Below are positions 59,326 through 64,000 of a DNA stretch of 64,000 nt, piece by piece. The translations under genes were made by a program, and so were the position numbers. Location of the stretch: assembly GCF_029968015.1 (NCBI RefSeq), contig NZ_JASCIS010000043.1, forward strand, positions 1-64,000. The letters are read 5' to 3'. How positions within the stretch are numbered: position 1 is the first letter of the stretch; each line of letters begins with the position of its first letter. The notes under the pieces were generated by a model. It ran no database searches. It saw only the letters and a program-made list of their open reading frames with translations, and had not been told where the DNA came from. This DNA is from Streptomyces luteolus. Lineage in GTDB: Bacteria > Actinomycetota > Actinomycetes > Streptomycetales > Streptomycetaceae.

Positions 59326-59961
59326 TTACCTCGCCCCCTTCCAGGCCCCCAGCACATCCTCCGTGGCCGTCACCGTCGCCACGAGCGAGAGCGTGTTGCG
59401 GATCATCACCGGCGTGTAGTCGGCCGGCACCCCCGCGATCGCGTCGGCGGGGACGACCGCCGTGTAGCCGAGGTTGACCGCGTCGAACACGGCGTTGGGG
59501 ATGGCGACGTTGGCCGAGACGCCCGTGACGATCAGCGTGCGGCAGCCGAGATTCCGCAGGAGCGGGTCGACGTCGGTGCCCGCGATCGGCGAGAGCCCGT
59601 GCAGCCGCCGTACGACGAGATCCTCCTCGGCGACCTCGATCGGCGGCGCCACCCGGACCGCCCGCGTACCGGACAACTGCAGCACCGGCAGGCGCTCCGC
59701 CGCGCGGAAGAGCCGGGCGTTGCGCCCCGCGCCCCGGCCGTCCGGCCGCCGCTCCGCCACCGCGTGCAGCACCTGGACGGAGGCGGCGTGCGCGGCCGCC
59801 ACCAGGCGTGCGACGTTGTCGAGTGCGCCCGACTCCCGTGCCTCGCAGGCCAGTTCGGGCAGCGCGCTGTCCTCGCCGACGACGCCCTGCTGGCATTCCA
59901 CGGTGAGCAGCGCGGTGGTGGCGGGATCAAGGAGTTCGGCGAGCTGTGCGCTGGACGGCAT
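59326..59961 (-). CDS. isochorismatase-like protein with altered catalytic triad
   Basis: The 211-residue isochorismatase-fold protein has TALLTVECQQGVVGEDSALP, where the usual Asp of the D-K-C triad is Glu22, EEDLVVRRLHGLSPIAGTD, where the Lys is Arg, and LIVTGVSANVAIPNAVFDAV, where the catalytic Cys is Ala153. All three positions are changed, so normal cysteine-hydrolase chemistry seems impossible; an isochorismatase-type Asp/Lys mechanism that does not need Cys is also unlikely. The fold is otherwise complete. It may be a binding or regulatory pseudoenzyme. Confidence 0.8.
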   Translation of the reverse strand: MPSSAQLAELLDPATTALLTVECQQGVVGEDSALPELACEARESGALDNVARLVAAAHAASVQVLHAVAERRPDGRGAGRNARLFRAAERLPVLQLSGTRAVRVAPPIEVAEEDLVVRRLHGLSPIAGTDVDPLLRNLGCRTLIVTGVSANVAIPNAVFDAVNLGYTAVVPADAIAGVPADYTPVMIRNTLSLVATVTATEDVLGAWKGAR

Positions 59962-60044
59962 GGTTCCCCCTGTCGCGGAGCGGCCTCGGTTGGTGCCGGA
60001 GGCTAGCCCCCATTGCGTACCGGTGGAAGACAGTTCATGATTTC

Positions 60045-60059
60045 CTGACGCTTAGTCAG
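60045..60059. promoter_or_regulatory. small inverted repeat before PPOX gene
   Basis: CTGAC-GCTTA-GTCAG is a perfect 5-bp inverted repeat with a 5-base centre, 45 bp before the PPOX gene and in the divergent promoter region. It resembles a TetR-type half-site pair. Confidence 0.35.
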
Positions 60060-60103
60060 TTGTGTTGCAGCGGCTGGCTTCCGCCGACACGGAGGACGGA
60101 CCC

Positions 60104-60574
60104 ATGGCCGGTACGCAGCGCAGGGGCCGCAAGATCATGATGACGCCGGACGAGCGCGACGCGTTCCTCACCGAGCAGCGCACGTGCCGGGTCGCGACGG
60201 TCTCGGCGGACGGCGCCCCGCACGCCAGCACGCTCTGGTTCGTCTGGGACGGATCGGCGCTGTGGCTGTACTCCATCACCCGCAGCAAGCGCTGGGCCGA
60301 CCTGCGCCGCGACCCGCGCATCGCAGTGGTGGTCGACGCGGGCGAGGAGTACGGGGAGCTGCGCGGCGTGGAACTCTCCGGCAGCGTCGAATTCGTGGGC
60401 GAGGCCCCGCGCACGGGTGAGCCGTGCCCCGAACTGGCCGTTCCGGAGAAGCTGTTCGCCCGGAAGCTCTTCGGGACAGACGCGATGCCGCACGACGGCC
60501 GGCACGCCTGGGCCAGGCTCGTCCCGGACTCGATCGTGTCCTGGGACTTCCGCAAGCTGACCGTGCTGAGGTGA
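60104..60574 (+). CDS. PPOX-class F420-dependent enzyme
   Basis: The 156-residue split-barrel FDOR has TCRVATVSADGAPHASTLWF, ALWLYSITRSKRWADLRRDP for cofactor binding and GVELSGSVEFVGEAP. These patterns match F420- or flavin-binding reductases such as Rv2074-like proteins. ATG 60104 is preceded by GGAGG. It is divergent from the isochorismatase-like gene and convergent with the LysR gene. The substrate is unknown. Confidence 0.82.
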   Translation: MAGTQRRGRKIMMTPDERDAFLTEQRTCRVATVSADGAPHASTLWFVWDGSALWLYSITRSKRWADLRRDPRIAVVVDAGEEYGELRGVELSGSVEFVGEAPRTGEPCPELAVPEKLFARKLFGTDAMPHDGRHAWARLVPDSIVSWDFRKLTVLR

Positions 60575-60584
60575 CGCACGGCAC

Positions 60585-61499
60585 TCAGGGTGACCCCTGG
60601 CCCACCCGCTGCCCCGCCGCCTTGAGTGCCATGACCGCCGCGCGGATCGACGGTCTTCGGTCGGCGTCCGCCCGCCACACCGCGTACACATGACGGCGCA
60701 CGCCCTGGCGCACCGGCACCACGCTCACGCCCTCCGGCAACAGGCCGCGCCCCAGGCGCGGGGTGATGCAGACACCCAACCCGGAGGCGACGAAGGCGAG
60801 TTGGGTGTGATGCTCCTCGGCGAAGTGGCGCACGCGCGGCTCGATGTCCTTGGCGCGCAGGGTGTAGCGCAGCCAGTCCGCGCAGTAGGCGCCCTCGGGC
60901 CAGGAGATCCAGTCCTCGTCGGCGAGCTCTTCGAGGGCGATCTCCGCGCGCGTGGCGAGCGGGTGCCGCGCGGGGAGCACGACGTCCGCCGGGTCGTCGA
61001 GGAGCGGCGCCTTCGCCAGGCCGTCGGGCACGGGCAGCGGTTTGTTGTACCAGTCGAGCACCACCGCCAGGTCCAGGTCTCCGCGGACCACCGCGGCGGC
61101 GCCCTCCTCCGGCTCCAACTCCCTTGACCACACCCGGAGTCCGGGGTGCTCCTCGCGCAGCGCCACCAGGGCCGACGGGAACAGTCCGCGCGCGGCCGTG
61201 GGGAAGGCGGACATCCGCAGCTCGCCGACGGCCCGGCCGCGCTGCGCCTCCAGGTCCGACTGGGCCAGCTCGACCTGCGACAGGATCCGGCCCGCGTGGT
61301 CCGCGAGCAGCCGCCCGGCGTCCGTGAGGCGGATGCCGCGGCCGTTCTTGGCGAGCAGTTGCTGACCCACCTCGCGCTCCAGCTTGGTCATCTGCTGCGA
61401 CACCGCCGAGGTCGTCACATGGAGCCCGGCGGCGGCCTTGCTCACCGAGCCGTGCCTGGCCAGGGCGTCGAGGGTGCGCAGGCGCTCCAGATTCAACAT
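60585..61499 (-). CDS. LysR-family transcriptional regulator
   Basis: The 304-residue LysR protein has the N-terminal HTH LDALARHGSVSKAAAGLHVT with SAVSQQMTKLEREVG, and a LysR-substrate domain (RMSAFPTAARGLFPSALVAL, EDWISWPEGAYCADWLRYTL). ATG 61499 is chosen over one six codons upstream by conservation. It is divergent from an EamA transporter with a 74-bp gap, the standard place for a LysR-controlled target. The gap holds AAGCAATG and ACGCAATG repeats on the plus strand. Confidence 0.92.
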   Translation of the reverse strand: MLNLERLRTLDALARHGSVSKAAAGLHVTTSAVSQQMTKLEREVGQQLLAKNGRGIRLTDAGRLLADHAGRILSQVELAQSDLEAQRGRAVGELRMSAFPTAARGLFPSALVALREEHPGLRVWSRELEPEEGAAAVVRGDLDLAVVLDWYNKPLPVPDGLAKAPLLDDPADVVLPARHPLATRAEIALEELADEDWISWPEGAYCADWLRYTLRAKDIEPRVRHFAEEHHTQLAFVASGLGVCITPRLGRGLLPEGVSVVPVRQGVRRHVYAVWRADADRRPSIRAAVMALKAAGQRVGQGSP

Positions 61500-61573
61500 G
61501 TAAGCAATGCTACGCAATGACGAGCAAAAAATCTCGCTTGTTCTACGAAATTGCTTCCGCCATCGTGAGAGGC

Positions 61574-62590
61574 ATGGCTTCCGTCAGCACGCCCCGCGCC
61601 ACCTCCCGCGCACCGCTCACCACTCCCCCGTCGACCTCCGTGCAGGCCTCCGCGCCGACCTCCGTGCAGGCCTCCGCGCCGGCCGGCACGCCGACCGAGG
61701 GGCGCGCCGCCCGCCCCGCCCTGGACTGGCGCATCCGTTTCGCCGCCCTCTCCCTGGTGTGGGGTTTCAGCTTCCTGCTCATCAAGGTGGGTACGCAGGG
61801 CTTCGCTCCGTTCCAAGTCACCTTCGGGCGGCTGCTGTTCGGGACGACGGTGCTGGGGGTGGCGCTCGCCGTCAAGCGGGAGCGGCTGCCGCGCGGGCCG
61901 CGAACGTGGGGCCATCTCGCGGTGGCGGCGCTCCTGCTCAACGCCGTGCCGTTCTCGCTGTTCGCGTACGCGGAGCTGACGATCCCGTCGACGCTCGCGG
62001 GGATCTGCAACGCCACGTCGCCGCTGTGGGGCATGGTCCTCTCGCTCGTCGCGCTCTCCGAGGACCGGCCGACGCGGCGCCGGGTGGCGGGGCTCGGCCT
62101 GGGCTTTCTCGGGGTCCTCACCGTGCTGGGCGCCTGGCAGGGCTTCAGCGGACTGGACGCGCGAGGGACGGCGCTGGCGCTCCTCGCCTCCCTGAGCTAC
62201 CCGATCGGCTGGATCTACGTCCGCCGCACGCTCGCCGGGAACCCGCACTCGAACCTGTCCCTCACGGGCGGCCAGCTGCTCCTCGCCACGGCCCAACTGG
62301 CCGTCGTCACCCCGCTGTTCACATCTCTGCCGACGAGCCTGCCCGTCGTCCCGCTGCTCGCGGTGGCCGCGCTCGGCGCCCTGGGGACGGGGCTCGCCGT
62401 GCTGCTGCAGTTCGGGCTCGTCTCCGAGGTGGGCCCGACGACGGCCCAGATGGTCACGTACTTCATCCCGGTCATCGCCACGGCCGCGGGCGTCGCGCTG
62501 CTCGGCGAGCCGCTGACCTGGTCGACACCGGTGGGCGCGCTGATCGTCATCGCGGGCGCGGCACTGACCCAGTCGCGCGCCAGACGGTAG
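61574..62590 (+). CDS. EamA/DMT-family transporter
   Basis: The 338-residue DMT transporter has ten helices in two EamA repeats: SLVWGFSFLLIKVGTQGFAP in the first and GTALALLASLSYPIGWIYVR in the second, with MVTYFIPVIATAAGVALLGE at the end. The N-terminal 50 residues are a Thr/Ser/Ala-rich hydrophilic extension with a TSVQASAP repeat. ATG 61574 has GAGAGG just before it. EamA proteins typically export amino acids or metabolites. Divergent LysR control is likely. Confidence 0.9.
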   Translation: MASVSTPRATSRAPLTTPPSTSVQASAPTSVQASAPAGTPTEGRAARPALDWRIRFAALSLVWGFSFLLIKVGTQGFAPFQVTFGRLLFGTTVLGVALAVKRERLPRGPRTWGHLAVAALLLNAVPFSLFAYAELTIPSTLAGICNATSPLWGMVLSLVALSEDRPTRRRVAGLGLGFLGVLTVLGAWQGFSGLDARGTALALLASLSYPIGWIYVRRTLAGNPHSNLSLTGGQLLLATAQLAVVTPLFTSLPTSLPVVPLLAVAALGALGTGLAVLLQFGLVSEVGPTTAQMVTYFIPVIATAAGVALLGEPLTWSTPVGALIVIAGAALTQSRARR

Positions 62591-62681
62591 CCCGGGCGGC
62601 CCGGGGGCCGGGGGGCCAGGAGGCTGGGGGCCAGGGGGCCGGAGGCCAGGAGGCCGGGCTCTCAGGCGTACCGGCGCGCCC

Positions 62682-64000
62682 TCACCCGTACCGCCGCACC
62701 TGCCCCCTGCCCACGGCCGCCGCCACCGCGTCGGCCACCGTCTCGATCTCGTCGAGAGCCAGGGGCGAGACCGTGATCCGTACGCCCGGCCCCGCGTTCA
62801 TACGGAAACGGGCCCCCGGGGCGACCGCCCAGCCCGCGTGCAGGAGGTGGGCCACGGCGCCCGTCTCGTCGGCGACGGGTACCCAGACGTTCATGCCCGT
62901 ACGGCCGTGCGCCTCGATGCCCCGTTCGGCCAGTGCCGCGATGAGTGCCTCGCGGCGGCGCCCGTACGAATCAGCCACTACGCGCGCGTGCACCGCCTTT
63001 TCCGACCACAGCCGCACCACCGCGTACTGCAGCACCCGACTGATCCAGCCCGGCCCGAGGCGCTGCCTGCCGCGCACGCGGTCGAGGGTGACGGCGTCCC
63101 CGGTGAGGACGGCGAGGCGCAGGTCGGGGCCGTACGCCTTGGCCGTGGAACGCACCACGGCCCAGCGGTCGGTGACTCCGGCGAGCGGATGCAGAGGTAC
63201 GTCCACGATGTGGTGGCCGTGGTCGTCCTCGATGAGGACGACCTGCGGGTGCTCGGCGAGCACGGAACGCAGCGCACGCGCGCGTGCCGCACTGACCGCC
63301 GCGCCGGTGGGGTTCTGCGCCCGGTCGGTGACGACGAGGGCGCGGGCGCCGCCGCGCAGGGCCCGGTCGACCTCGTCGGGCAGAGGACCCTCGTCGTCCA
63401 GGCCGACGGGGACCGGGCGCAGGCCGAGGGCGGGCACGAGATCGAGGAGGCTGCCCCAGCCCGGGTCCTCGACGGCGACCGCGTCGCCCGGCTTGAGGTG
63501 GGCGGCGAGGACCCGCTCGATGGCGTCCAGGGAGCCCGACGTGACGGCGACCGGACCGTCCGGCACCCCGTCGGCGTCGAAGAGCGCGCGGGCCGCCCGC
63601 GCCAGCTCCGGGTCCACCGCCTGGTCCCCGTACAGCACGGGCCGCTCGTCGGCGCGCTCCCCCGCCGCGGCGAACACCCCGGCGAGGGAGGGAAGCAGCG
63701 CGGTGTCGGGGTTGCCGGTGGACACGTCGCGCACGCCCTCCGGCACCTCGACGCCGATCGCGTCCCGCGCGGAGCTGGCCGGACGCGACCGGACGCGGCT
63801 GCCCCGACGCCCGGCCGTCTCGATGACCCCGCGCTCGCGCAGCGTGCGGTAGGCGGCCGCGACCGTATTGGGATTGACGCGGAGTTCGCCCGCCAACTCC
63901 CGCATAGGGGGTAGCAGTTGACCGGGTTCGAGCAGGCCGTCGGCGATGCCGCGCTCGACACTGGCCGCGATCTCGGCTGCGCGGCGCCCTGTGATCCGAT
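62682..64000 (-). CDS. MocR/GntR-type regulator with aminotransferase domain (5' end outside window)
   Basis: The visible 439 residues hold the end of a GntR winged helix (LRVNPNTVAAAYRTLRERGV) and a fold-type I aminotransferase-like domain (GSLDAIERVLAAHLKPGDAV, FMN/PLP-type DRAQNPTG and STAKAYGPDLRLAVLTG, with the PLP Lys in STAKAYGPD). It is a MocR-type regulator. The frame continues to position 64000 with RAAEIAASVERGIADGLLEP before PPMRELAGEL, so the start lies outside the window. MocR proteins often control vitamin B6 or GABA genes; the target here is unknown. Confidence 0.88.
   Translation of the reverse strand, partial: RITGRRAAEIAASVERGIADGLLEPGQLLPPMRELAGELRVNPNTVAAAYRTLRERGVIETAGRRGSRVRSRPASSARDAIGVEVPEGVRDVSTGNPDTALLPSLAGVFAAAGERADERPVLYGDQAVDPELARAARALFDADGVPDGPVAVTSGSLDAIERVLAAHLKPGDAVAVEDPGWGSLLDLVPALGLRPVPVGLDDEGPLPDEVDRALRGGARALVVTDRAQNPTGAAVSAARARALRSVLAEHPQVVLIEDDHGHHIVDVPLHPLAGVTDRWAVVRSTAKAYGPDLRLAVLTGDAVTLDRVRGRQRLGPGWISRVLQYAVVRLWSEKAVHARVVADSYGRRREALIAALAERGIEAHGRTGMNVWVPVADETGAVAHLLHAGWAVAPGARFRMNAGPGVRITVSPLALDEIETVADAVAAAVGRGQVRRYG

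Overview
The window is a stretch of high-GC actinobacterial chromosome that is almost certainly Streptomyces. The base composition, the two conservons (histidine-kinase-like protein, roadblock, DUF742 and small GTPase operons), the Tat/Sec-secreted sugar enzymes, the LacI-rich sugar regulation, the F420/PPOX-fold enzymes and a c-di-AMP (ydaO) riboswitch before a LysM/SLT gene all fit. No species is claimed.

Layout. (1) 1-5.6 kb: remains of mobile DNA. There is an IS5-type transposase tail, a broken methyltransferase, and a minus-strand chain of translationally coupled small genes running out of two tyrosine-recombinase-like genes. Nearly every gene in it carries frameshifts, so it reads as a decaying integrative element. 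(2) 5.6-9.7 kb: ordinary metabolic genes (SGNH hydrolase, AhpD-like, F420-type PPOX enzyme, NAPE-PLD-like MBL hydrolase) and a lutC remnant. (3) 9.7-22.2 kb: a repeat-rich spacer, a P450 plus enoyl-CoA hydratase pair, then two conservons. The first ends in an atypical P450, the second in a GAF protein. (4) 22.4-33 kb: a LacI regulator divergent from a THI5/NMT1-type ABC importer. A copy of the same palindromic operator lies in front of a minus-strand operon for a large secreted ThuA/sugar-dehydrogenase protein and a Tat-exported sugar isomerase-like protein. (5) 33-46 kb: a split transketolase with a SoxR-like box, tRNA-Pro(GGG), a GH32 fructanase with LacI regulator and sugar MFS, a ydaO riboswitch with LysM/SLT protein, an XRE-cupin regulator with a BenE transporter, Mut7-C, acylphosphatase and DUF1876 genes. 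(6) 46-50 kb: an amidase, an aceB (malate synthase) remnant and a ferric-reductase-like membrane protein. (7) 50.2-59.1 kb: a minus-strand cobalamin block. Riboswitch 2 leads a five-gene operon (GHMP/PduX-like kinase, type-II PLP enzyme, ATP-grasp ligase, MFS exporter, methyltransferase); riboswitch 1 leads a BtuF-BtuC-BtuD-type importer. (8) 59.3-64 kb: an isochorismatase-like protein that has lost its triad residues, a PPOX enzyme, a LysR/EamA divergent pair and a MocR-type regulator cut by the window end.

The most interesting system is the B12-riboswitch-controlled five-gene operon. The enzymes suggest phosphorylation of a hydroxy-amino acid, PLP-dependent replacement or elimination, ATP-dependent ligation, export and methylation, which looks like a small-molecule pathway sensed through cobalamin. 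Its kinase gene is interrupted by a 256-bp element with long perfect terminal inverted repeats. That element plus its TA duplication adds exactly 86 stop-free codons. Relics of the same repeat family lie at 9.7-10.1 kb and 38.1 kb.

Shared control is visible in several places: one LacI operator type at 23.6 and 32.6 kb; a tandem 16-bp operator between the XRE-cupin and benE genes; a SoxR-type palindrome before the split transketolase; three RNA switches; and several strong hairpin terminators between convergent genes.
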